Assembly: GCA_029269725.1 (NCBI GenBank)
Contig: JARJHS010000007.1
Coordinates: 124,001 to 188,000, forward strand
Direction: 5' to 3'
Origin: Pollutibacter soli
Lineage (GTDB): Bacteria; Bacteroidota; Bacteroidia; Chitinophagales; Chitinophagaceae
Length of the DNA: 64,000 bases
Of this stretch, positions 37,691 through 45,432 are shown one piece after another. The position numbers were made by a program, and so were the translations under genes. Position 1 is the first letter of the stretch. Every line of letters starts with the position of its first letter. The notes under the pieces are model-generated. The model worked only from the letters and a program-made list of their open reading frames with translations, did not search any database and was not told the origin of the DNA.

Positions 37691-39046
37691 ATGGTGTCAT
37701 TCGTAATTGCGATCGTGCTCATAACCCAACTGCGGAAAGTAGTACAAACAAAAAAGTTCTACCCCGAGTGGGATAAGCTATTGAAAATAATGTTCTGGGT
37801 GAATATCGGCCTGATGGCAGTTTCCCTTCCGCTGGAAAATCAATTTGATATTTCGCTGAAATGGCTGGGATACCTGATGCTTCTGGTTCTTGGCGCTATC
37901 ATCTATTTGCAACCCATATTCAGACCGACGCGCTATTTCATACATGCCTGGTGGCCCTTTATTACGTTATTACTGGTCTCCAATGTACTGGAAGAAGCTT
38001 TTCCTAAATTTTACGATAAGTACGAAGAGGGCCTGGACATCGCTACCGTATTTGCCATTTTCTGGCTGGTTTACATGATTGTGGTGACCAATAAGCAACG
38101 AAAGGCACTCGCTAAAGCAAAAGCCATCGCTGAAGAAGAAGAAAGGGAGAAGAAAATGATAGAAACGCTGAAAGCGGAACTTGAAGTACAGGTTGCTGAA
38201 CGGACAGCGGAACTTACTTTACAAAAGAATGAACTCGAACACGCACTCGAAGAATTAAAAGCTACGCAGGTACAACTGATACATTCAGAGAAAATGGCAT
38301 CACTGGGTGAACTGACTGCCGGTATTGCTCATGAGATTCAGAATCCGTTGAATTTTGTCAATAATTTTTCTGATGTTAACCGTGAACTCATCGAGGAACT
38401 CCAGAACGAAATTGATAAGGGAAATTACCAGGATGCCAAAGCCATTGCAGGAGATATCCTGGCCAATGAATTAAAGATCGTACACCACGGAAAGCGGGCT
38501 GATGCGATCGTGAAGGGGATGCTCATGCACTCCCGTTCAAGTTCTGATGAAAAAGAAGAAGTAGATCTGAATGAACTTTGTGATGAATACCTGCGCCTGA
38601 GTTATCACGGTCTTCGTGCAAAAGACAAATTCTTTAACGCAACTTTTAATGCCGATCTGGACCCGGCTGCCGGAAAAATAAATTTGATACCGCAGGAAAT
38701 CGGGCGTGTTTTATTGAACCTCTTCAACAACGCCTTTTATTCTGTTTCGAAAAAGAAAGCTGAATTCCCGGAAGGCTATGAACCAACAGTCACCGTGACT
38801 ACGCGAAAATTCCGGGATACGGTCGAAATCAGGATTCGGGACAATGGGATGGGAATTCCGGAGTCTGTTATGGATAAAATGTTCCAGCCATTTTTCACCA
38901 CAAAACCTACCGGTCAGGGCACCGGGCTGGGGCTTTCCCTGAGCTTCGATATCATTACCAAAGGCCATGGAGGCACCCTTTCGGTTAAAACGAAAGAAGG
39001 TGAATTTGCAGAATTCATCATATCTCTTCCGCTCGATCAGAAGTAA
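37691..39046 (+). CDS. Multi-pass membrane histidine kinase (HK7)
   Basis: 451 residues, the shortest membrane kinase of the set. About five hydrophobic helices lie within residues 1-140 with little extracellular sequence, followed by a long charged coiled coil (about 140-205). The transmitter has H214 in AHEIQNPLNF, HHGKRADAIVKGMLMHSR, N-box LNLFNNAFYSV, G1 DNGMGIP, FQPFFTTKPTG and [11 protein letters not shown]. There is essentially no insertion in the ATP domain. It may sense membrane state or act through a partner. It lies 110 bases after HK6 and about 80 bases before HK8, so the three may be co-transcribed. Confidence 0.88.
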   Translation: MVSFVIAIVLITQLRKVVQTKKFYPEWDKLLKIMFWVNIGLMAVSLPLENQFDISLKWLGYLMLLVLGAIIYLQPIFRPTRYFIHAWWPFITLLLVSNVLEEAFPKFYDKYEEGLDIATVFAIFWLVYMIVVTNKQRKALAKAKAIAEEEEREKKMIETLKAELEVQVAERTAELTLQKNELEHALEELKATQVQLIHSEKMASLGELTAGIAHEIQNPLNFVNNFSDVNRELIEELQNEIDKGNYQDAKAIAGDILANELKIVHHGKRADAIVKGMLMHSRSSSDEKEEVDLNELCDEYLRLSYHGLRAKDKFFNATFNADLDPAAGKINLIPQEIGRVLLNLFNNAFYSVSKKKAEFPEGYEPTVTVTTRKFRDTVEIRIRDNGMGIPESVMDKMFQPFFTTKPTGQGTGLGLSLSFDIITKGHGGTLSVKTKEGEFAEFIISLPLDQK

Positions 39047-39129
39047 AAGTAAGCCACAGATGCTGTCACACCTGCGGGTGCAATCCGTCCCGTGATGTGC
39101 CCTGTTTGCATTCTTCAGGGTTGTTGTTT

Positions 39130-41448
39130 ATGCACAGAAATTGTTTTTTGGTACTGACAGCTATTCTGGTGTTCAGCCTGTTCACTACCCCGGCAAGTGC
39201 CCAACCGACCTGGGCTCCCCTGCTTCGTATATTATCCGATACTACTTACGCTTTCCGCCTGCCGGACAGCGCCTTCCAGATTTTTCCGGATAAAGAGGAT
39301 CTGTCAATTTCTGAAATAACTAAGGGCGGCGATCAATTACGGTTTGTTCCAATAAATTCAATAACAACAGACCAACTAAAAACAAGGAACTGGTGGGTTC
39401 GGTATCGGATAGGAAATGATGCTGATTCATCCCTGCAAATCAGTTTAGGAGCTTTCGCGGATCTGGTAACCTGGTACACATGGCCGGTGGGAAAACCTTC
39501 TTCTGTGACTATTTTTAAAAGCGGTTCGGCCTTGCCATGGATGGAAAAAGATGGGTTCAAAGATGCAGACCTGGTGCCGATCAATATACCCGCCCATTCT
39601 GAAATGGCAGTCTATGGTAAAATTCAATTTAAAAGACATGGCCTCCCGTCGGAATTCGCTCTCGCCTGGTTCAGTACAGAAAAAATGATCGCGGAACAGT
39701 TTTTCGATCATCAGTCGGAGACCATCGAAAAAGAAGCATTCAGTAAAATTTTCTTTGCCGGGTTTTTCCTTTTGGCGGCTCTTTTTTACCTCGTGTTGTT
39801 TGCCGTCATCAAAGAAAAAGAATATGGCTACCTGGCTTTATTTCTGTTCTTCCTTTTTATTCAAATGAATCCCTATTTCAGTATCCTTCTGGCGAGGGAT
39901 TATCCCGTGCTTGCTCAACGGATCAGTGAAGCAGGCCTGTTGTACACCTTATTTTTCTTTCAGTTTACCCGCAGCTTTTTTAATACAAAAGTCCGCTTTC
40001 CACGGGGCGATAAATGGCTTAGATTCATCAATATCGTTTATGCGTCATCGGTATTTGCTGGAGTGATCTGGAACGGCGTATACTGGCTGGAATCAACAAG
40101 ATCAATTTTGTTTTGCGCTGGTATCCTGGTTTATACAGTGATATTGTTCAGACTGTTGAAAAAGAAAGACAATGAGTCACGACTGTTTCTGAAAGCGCTG
40201 CTTCCTTTTATTTCCTGTTTTTTATTGTTTTTGCTGAGCGGTTTTTTGTACATCGTGTTTATCGCGCTCAACATCAATACGCTTGATCCGTTTTTCGAAT
40301 GGCTCGGCAACTGGGCCAATCATCTTTATCATTTTTCAGTAAGCTGGGCGATTTTATTTTTTGCATACGTATTGTTTCGCAGGTACGACCATCAACGAAA
40401 AAAAGTAGCGCAACAGGCATTGGAAAAGGAAATCCTTGCCCGCGAAAAAGAAAAAGAACGAAACGCACTTATCGCCCGGCAAAAAATCGAACTCGAAGAA
40501 CAGGTTGCCTTAAGAACTGCGGAACTACATGCATCGCTGGAAGAATTGAAAACTACACAACACCAATTGATTCATGCTGAAAAAATGGCTTCGCTTGGTG
40601 AACTCACGTCCGGCATTGCACATGAAATTCAGAACCCACTGAATTTTGTAAATAACTTCTCTGAAATCAATGCTGAACTGGTTGAGGAGCTTAAAACAGA
40701 ATTAGGTAATGGTGACTATGGTGCTGCTACACTATTGGCCGGTGAAATCCTTGATAATGAGGCGAGGATTTTGCATCATGGCAAGCGTGCCGATAATATC
40801 GTGAAGGGAATGCTCCAGCACAGCAGAAAGGGTATTGGGAAAAAAGAGAGCACGGATCTTGAACAACTTTGTAATGAATATCTTCGGTTGAGCCTGCATG
40901 GTATGCGCGCCCGATACCCGGATTTCCATATACAGCCGGAAACAAATTTTGATCCGCTTACCGGCAAACTGAATGTAATTCCACAGGAATTAGGCCAGGC
41001 CATTTTCAATATTCTTAATAATGCATATTATGCCTGCGCGGAGAAAATCAGGATCTCAGCGTCTGAAACGCTGGAAGTTGAGCTTTCCGAAACAGCGAAA
41101 AATCGAAACAAGAGTTCATCCCGAAAAGCAGGCAGTTCCGTGATCATTTCTGAGTTACCCATTACCGTGAAAAATACGGGTAGCAGGTATATTCCCAGAA
41201 TTGAACTTTGTACCTCCCGTAACAGAGAGTTCGTTGATATCAGGATACGGGATAATGGAACAGGTATTCCTCAGCATTTGAAGGACAAAATCTATCAACC
41301 ATTCTTTACAACAAAACCTACCGGTGAAGGCACCGGGCTGGGACTTTCACTTGCATATGACATCATAACCCGCGGCCACAACGGCGAACTGACAGTCGAA
41401 TCAATTGAAGGAGAATTTTCCGAATTTATCATCAGGCTGCCTGCTTAA
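39130..41448 (+). CDS. 7TMR-DISM sensor histidine kinase (HK8)
   Basis: About 772 residues from ATG 39130, which begins the signal peptide (ending in TTPASAQ); an upstream GTG at 39097 is less likely. The order is a DISM extracellular domain (about 30-200), seven membrane helices (about 205-430), a coiled coil, and the transmitter with H498 in AHEIQNPLNF. The preceding segment reads LTSGIA rather than LTAGIA. N-box FNILNNAYYAC, G1 DNGTGIP, YQPFFTTKPTG. A large insertion rich in Ser, Lys and Asn (bases about 41035-41190) lies between N-box and G1. It is followed after about 40 bases by RR2 and then the receiver-cyclase, forming the clearest kinase-receiver operon in the window. Confidence 0.92.
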   Translation: MHRNCFLVLTAILVFSLFTTPASAQPTWAPLLRILSDTTYAFRLPDSAFQIFPDKEDLSISEITKGGDQLRFVPINSITTDQLKTRNWWVRYRIGNDADSSLQISLGAFADLVTWYTWPVGKPSSVTIFKSGSALPWMEKDGFKDADLVPINIPAHSEMAVYGKIQFKRHGLPSEFALAWFSTEKMIAEQFFDHQSETIEKEAFSKIFFAGFFLLAALFYLVLFAVIKEKEYGYLALFLFFLFIQMNPYFSILLARDYPVLAQRISEAGLLYTLFFFQFTRSFFNTKVRFPRGDKWLRFINIVYASSVFAGVIWNGVYWLESTRSILFCAGILVYTVILFRLLKKKDNESRLFLKALLPFISCFLLFLLSGFLYIVFIALNINTLDPFFEWLGNWANHLYHFSVSWAILFFAYVLFRRYDHQRKKVAQQALEKEILAREKEKERNALIARQKIELEEQVALRTAELHASLEELKTTQHQLIHAEKMASLGELTSGIAHEIQNPLNFVNNFSEINAELVEELKTELGNGDYGAATLLAGEILDNEARILHHGKRADNIVKGMLQHSRKGIGKKESTDLEQLCNEYLRLSLHGMRARYPDFHIQPETNFDPLTGKLNVIPQELGQAIFNILNNAYYACAEKIRISASETLEVELSETAKNRNKSSSRKAGSSVIISELPITVKNTGSRYIPRIELCTSRNREFVDIRIRDNGTGIPQHLKDKIYQPFFTTKPTGEGTGLGLSLAYDIITRGHNGELTVESIEGEFSEFIIRLPA

Positions 41449-41490
41449 ATAGTTAATTTTATACCTAACTTGAACGCAGAAACAGGTAAA

Positions 41491-41865
41491 ATGAAGATAC
41501 TCGTTGTCGATGATGAAAAAGACATCAGAACATTATTTGAACAGCGTTTCAGGAAAGAGATCCGCGATCTTTCTATGGAATTTGCATTCGCTTATTCGGG
41601 GGAAGAAGCATTGCAATACCTGAATAAACATGTACACGAAGCAGTATTGATTTTATCAGATATAAATATGCCCGGCATGAGCGGGCTGGATTTGCTGAGG
41701 GAAATTAAAACCCATTTTGAAAATCCTCCTCCGATTGTTATGATGATCACAGCATATGGAGACGCAGAGAATTATAACCAGGCAATGAAGCTTGGTGCAG
41801 ATGATTTTCTGACAAAGCCTTTGGATTTTTCAGTTTTAAAGGATAAACTTAAACAACTAATCTGA
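41491..41865 (+). CDS. Single-domain response regulator (RR2)
   Basis: 124 residues from ATG 41491; the TTG at 41470 would add seven residues not matched in RR1. D7/D8, phospho-acceptor D57 in LSDINMPGMSG, T87 and K109 are conserved. It is almost the same protein as RR1 at 2920 in length and motifs. The stop shares one base with the start of the receiver-cyclase gene (TGATG), so the two are translationally coupled. RR2 could act as phosphate acceptor for HK8 and for other kinases in the cluster, or compete with the cyclase receiver. Confidence 0.93.
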   Translation: MKILVVDDEKDIRTLFEQRFRKEIRDLSMEFAFAYSGEEALQYLNKHVHEAVLILSDINMPGMSGLDLLREIKTHFENPPPIVMMITAYGDAENYNQAMKLGADDFLTKPLDFSVLKDKLKQLI

Positions 41866-42908
41866 TGGCGAAAATTCTGGTTGCAGATGACGAAACAGAT
41901 CTGGAGATGCTGATCAAGCAAAAGTTTCGCAAACAAATAAGGGAGCAGAAATACGAGTTTGTATTTGCTGTAAACGGCAATGATGCGTTGAATAAGATTT
42001 CCGAACATCCAGATATTGATATGGTATTAAGCGATATCAATATGCCGGAAATGGATGGTCTGACTCTTTTGGGCAAGTTAAATGAAACAAGCCCGCTGAT
42101 CAAGGCTGTTATTGTTTCTGCTTATGGTGATATGGAAAATATCCGGATGGCCATGAATCTCGGCGCATTTGATTTCCTGACCAAACCACTCAATTTTGAA
42201 GATCTTGAACTGACCATGGCAAAAACTATGGCGCATGTGCTGCAAATGAGAGAAACACTCAAAGCCATTCGCGAGAATAATATTCTCAGGATGTATGTCG
42301 ATGAATCAGTTCTCCAGTTCATGAATCAGCGGAATTTTGAAAATTCAATCACTGTCAATGAAACAATAGAAGCGACGGTTGTATTTATTGATATCTGTGG
42401 TTTTACAATGATCACAGAAAATGAACCGGCGGATATTGTTGTTAAAATGCTTAATACCTATTTCGATGTAATCGTAAAAGAAATCATCGATCAGAAAGGC
42501 CACGTAGATAAATTCATCGGCGATGCTGTGATGGCAGTGTTCAGAGGTGATTTTCATTTGGACAGAGCGATTGAAACATCGCTTAATGTTCGCCGTAAGA
42601 TCGAACTTCTTAAATCATCCGAGCATCATGGTATAACATTTATGCCGAAGGTGTCGATCGGATTGCATACAGGTGAAGTAATTTCCGGCAATATCGGTTC
42701 TGCTTCATTACGGAGACTTGACTATACTGTGATCGGCGACGTTGCAAACACTGCATCCCGTTTGAAAGGCGTTGCGGAGGATGGACAAATCATCATTGCT
42801 GAATCTTCATACGAAAAGGTAAAAGAATCATTCAATTGCCGGATGCTGCACGAAGTGGTGCTTAAAAACAAAGCCCGCCCGGTAACTATCTACGAAGTGC
42901 TCGATTAA
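41865..42908 (+). CDS. Receiver-class III adenylate cyclase
   Basis: 347 residues. The receiver (1-120) has D8/D9, D57 in LSDINMPEMDG and K107 in FLTKP, with Ser (S85) at the usual Thr switch position. After a helical linker comes a class III nucleotide cyclase (about 165-345): metal aspartates D176 (FIDICGF) and D220 (FIGDAVM), K216 as the purine-recognising lysine, SIGLHTGEVISG, and YTVIGDVANTASRL with the Thr common in bacterial adenylate cyclases. Expected product is cAMP, switched by phosphorylation. It is the last gene of the HK8-RR2-cyclase operon, and an inverted repeat begins right at its stop codon. Confidence 0.93.
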   Translation: MAKILVADDETDLEMLIKQKFRKQIREQKYEFVFAVNGNDALNKISEHPDIDMVLSDINMPEMDGLTLLGKLNETSPLIKAVIVSAYGDMENIRMAMNLGAFDFLTKPLNFEDLELTMAKTMAHVLQMRETLKAIRENNILRMYVDESVLQFMNQRNFENSITVNETIEATVVFIDICGFTMITENEPADIVVKMLNTYFDVIVKEIIDQKGHVDKFIGDAVMAVFRGDFHLDRAIETSLNVRRKIELLKSSEHHGITFMPKVSIGLHTGEVISGNIGSASLRRLDYTVIGDVANTASRLKGVAEDGQIIIAESSYEKVKESFNCRMLHEVVLKNKARPVTIYEVLD

Positions 42909-43018
42909 TTAATCGTTCATCGTTGTTCGTTCATCGTTTTTAGTTGTTTAAATCGCGCGTCGTCACCAAACGAGCAACAAACAACGAACAACGAACAACG
43001 AATAACGAACAACGACCA
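42909..43018. repeat. GAACAACG-type inverted repeat after the cyclase operon
   Basis: The left arm (about 42912-42952, words ATCGTTC, GTTGTTCG, AGTTGTTT) and right arm (about 42970-43015, words AACAAACAACG, AACAACGAAC) are complementary at roughly 30 of 37 positions, with a loop of about 15 bases. The left arm starts within a few bases of the cyclase stop codon. It could act as a terminator or mRNA 3' end stabiliser. Confidence 0.7.
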
Positions 43019-43165
43019 CAGCAATTCCAATCATCCCTTCTTTTTCATCGTTGACATCCATTGGTGAAAAAGCCTTGTTAATTTGCATGCAGTTTTGATT
43101 AGCAGCTACCCGATAGATTAATTTTAACAAAAATTAGCGGCTTTGCCGGCTTAAAACCTTTGCTT

Positions 43166-43813
43166 ATGAAACTGCTCGAAAGGACTACCGTGGCCCTGGT
43201 GGTGTTGCTTATCATCGCATTTGGCGCATGTACACCTGCTTCTCCCGATTACATTTCAGATTACGATGTTGTATACACGAACTATGAAAAGAGCTACAAC
43301 TTTTCAGCAGTTAACACCTATTTTCTACCTGATTCAGTAGTACACAATCTCACTGGTGGCGGAACCGCGGATCATAAATTCGACGAAGCCATCCTCACAC
43401 AACTCGAAACCAGTCTGAATGCACTTGGCTGGACAAGGCTCCCGACAAATTCGGGATCAACCAAAGCAGATATCGTGGTATTGCCAACGGTTTCCGAACA
43501 AATGTACGGATCATGCGCAGCCTATTGCTGGTATTGCGATTGGGGTTGGTATCCGGGCTGGGGTTATTACCCACCCACCTGGGGCCCGGGTTGGGGATGG
43601 GGATATCCTCCCGATATTATCTGCAGTTCGTATAATACCGGAACTCTGGTAGTTGCTTTTACTGATCCGAATATTGCTGCCAATAATGAATTACCTGTTG
43701 CCTGGATCGGTATTCTGAATGGCCTGCTCGAAGGTTCAGATGCAAACATATCCGCTCGCATCACTAAAAATATTCAACAGATGTTTGTTCAATCACCTTA
43801 CCTTAAAAACTAA
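43166..43813 (+). CDS. DUF4136-type lipoprotein
   Basis: About 215 residues from ATG 43166; a TTG at 43160 is less likely. The lipoprotein signal ends in a lipobox AFGAC. The N-terminal body fits DUF4136 (DYDVVYTNYEKSYNFSAVNTYF; DEAILTQLETSLNALGW). An unusual middle segment is very rich in Trp, Gly, Pro, Tyr and Cys (CAAYCWYCDWGWYPGWGYYP). It should be anchored in the outer membrane facing the periplasm. The barrel protein gene starts 3 bases after the stop, so both probably belong to one envelope operon. Confidence 0.85.
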   Translation: MKLLERTTVALVVLLIIAFGACTPASPDYISDYDVVYTNYEKSYNFSAVNTYFLPDSVVHNLTGGGTADHKFDEAILTQLETSLNALGWTRLPTNSGSTKADIVVLPTVSEQMYGSCAAYCWYCDWGWYPGWGYYPPTWGPGWGWGYPPDIICSSYNTGTLVVAFTDPNIAANNELPVAWIGILNGLLEGSDANISARITKNIQQMFVQSPYLKN

Positions 43814-43816
43814 GTC

Positions 43817-44428
43817 ATGAAAAAATACAGGATCATTTTAGTAATGGCTTTCATTTTTGTTTTTTCAAGTCATCTCCATGCGCAGCAATATGGTGAACTG
43901 GCATACCAGGTATCATTTCCATTAGGTGATTTTAAGGAGTTTGTCAGTAAGCCAAGTTTCGCCGGGATCAGTGCGGGATATCGCGTAGCGCTTAAATCTA
44001 ATCCCCAGCTGACTATCGGTGGAAATTTCAACTGGTATTATCTGTCTGACAAACTGGGCTATCACACAACACCAACAAATGACGGCGGTTCATATTCGGG
44101 CACCACAACAAGGTTCACCAATATCTACAGCCTTTTGGCCATTGCTCAATACGATTTTTCACCCAGCACAGACACATGGGTGCCATTTATGAAAGTTGGA
44201 TTTGGTGCGGATTATCAAAGTCAAAGAACCGATATCGGACTTTATGCTTTCAAAAATGATGGGATACAATTTGCTGCGCACACTGAAATAGGATTTCGAT
44301 TCAATCCTGATCCGATGAACGGAATTTTTCTTGCATTTACTTATGATGCCATGCCAAAAGCAGGAAACCTTGTTTCAACAAGCATTGTCGGTATTAAACT
44401 GGGCGTTTCAAGATTATCGATTAAATAA
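43817..44428 (+). CDS. Outer-membrane beta-barrel protein
   Basis: 203 residues with a signal peptide (ending HLHAQ) and alternating beta-strands typical of small eight-stranded barrels, e.g. LTIGGNFNWYYLSD, IYSLLAIAQYDFS and the final VGIKLGVSRLSIK. No specific function is recognised. It lies directly downstream of the DUF4136 lipoprotein. Confidence 0.8.
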   Translation: MKKYRIILVMAFIFVFSSHLHAQQYGELAYQVSFPLGDFKEFVSKPSFAGISAGYRVALKSNPQLTIGGNFNWYYLSDKLGYHTTPTNDGGSYSGTTTRFTNIYSLLAIAQYDFSPSTDTWVPFMKVGFGADYQSQRTDIGLYAFKNDGIQFAAHTEIGFRFNPDPMNGIFLAFTYDAMPKAGNLVSTSIVGIKLGVSRLSIK

Positions 44429-44526
44429 CCGGGAGAAGCAGATGTTTCAACCGCTTTATGCCTGATTCCGGATCAAAAAGTGTAAATTGACTGAAGCAGG
44501 TGAATACATTCCACCTGGTGATCATT

Positions 44527-44919
44527 ATGCAGGAAGTCAGAGCCGTTATCGGAAAAGAGCACTACAAAACGACCGTTCATTCGGGTACTCACCAGCTCAT
44601 TTCTGACGAACCAATTGTTGTTGGCGGAGAGGACCTGGGGTTTTCGCCAGATGAACTTTTAGCCTCTTCCCTTGCTGCATGCACAGCCATAACGCTGCGA
44701 ATGTATGCTGACAGAAAAAATATCAAGCTCGAAGAAATTGAGGTAAATGTCAGTGTCAGCTGGGATAATAATATCAGGGAAACGATTATGCTGAAGACTG
44801 TACATTTCAAAGGAGAAGTGTCTCAGCAGGAACGTGAAAACCTTTTCAGGATAGCATCCAGATGCCCGACACATAAAATGCTGGAAAATCCTTTCCAAAT
44901 CATCACCTCTGAAATATGA
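44527..44919 (+). CDS. OsmC/Ohr-family protein
   Basis: About 130 residues from ATG 44527; an upstream GTG at 44500 would add nine hydrophobic residues. The OsmC fold is recognisable: [25 protein letters not shown] with the first redox cysteine, and [12 protein letters not shown] with the second. Such proteins reduce organic or other hydroperoxides, or act as YhfA-like thiol proteins. The stop overlaps the start of the ferredoxin-like gene (ATGA), so they are translationally coupled. Confidence 0.9.
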   Translation: MQEVRAVIGKEHYKTTVHSGTHQLISDEPIVVGGEDLGFSPDELLASSLAACTAITLRMYADRKNIKLEEIEVNVSVSWDNNIRETIMLKTVHFKGEVSQQERENLFRIASRCPTHKMLENPFQIITSEI

Positions 44920-45149
44920 AAGACATAACAAAAAAATATACGAATGGACAAATGACCATCGTCTGGAAACCTTCGCTCTGTCAACATTCCACGATCTGCT
45001 GGCGAAGGACGACAGGTCTGCCGCAGGTTTTCAATCCCGCAATTAAACCCTGGATCAATCCACTCGGTGCCACAACAGAAGAAATGATTGTTCAGGTAAA
45101 AAAATGTCCCTCAGGCGCATTGAGTTTTTTCATGAATGCTGAAGAATAG
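44916..45149 (+). CDS. YjdI-like (4Fe-4S) mono-cluster protein
   Basis: 77 residues matching the Fer4_19/YjdI family: a Cys in [12 protein letters not shown], the central [11 protein letters not shown], and [11 protein letters not shown]. Such proteins are predicted iron-sulfur carriers, often next to OsmC-like or CDGSH proteins, as here where it overlaps the OsmC gene by four bases. Its stop TAG lies inside the start of a GTTCATAG repeat. Confidence 0.88.
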   Translation: MKDITKKYTNGQMTIVWKPSLCQHSTICWRRTTGLPQVFNPAIKPWINPLGATTEEMIVQVKKCPSGALSFFMNAEE

Positions 45150-45180
45150 TTCATAGTTCATGGTTCATAGTTCATAGTTT
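45147..45180. repeat. GTTCATAG-type repeat starting at the stop codon
   Basis: Four units of TAGTTCA / TGGTTCA starting with the TAG stop of the YjdI-like gene. It belongs to the same word family as the arms at 48053-48283. No inverted partner was found in the 45181-45432 spacer, in which I see no gene. Confidence 0.6.
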
Positions 45181-45432
45181 GGAACAGCCAGCGTGGCTGC
45201 CGGCAGGCAGGTGTTCAGTTTTCGATTCAGGTAGGAGAATGGAGGCTGGAGATATAGCAGTAGCTGGAAGCACCCTGCATTGGCGGCACTTCTTCCTTTA
45301 TTCTGTTTCTGTTTTCTTCTTCTGCATTCACTCCGGCCGCTCAAGCATCCTGCGCCGGAAAAATGACGTATATTCAGAAACGCCGGCCTTTTCAGAATTA
45401 GAAAACAGGCATTGATGTTTGTACCGGGACTG

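Noticed and set aside
45179-45415. 78-residue open frame before the T9SS protein
   Set aside because: Begins in the repeat, composition is atypical (Trp/Arg/His-rich), no domain; likely chance.
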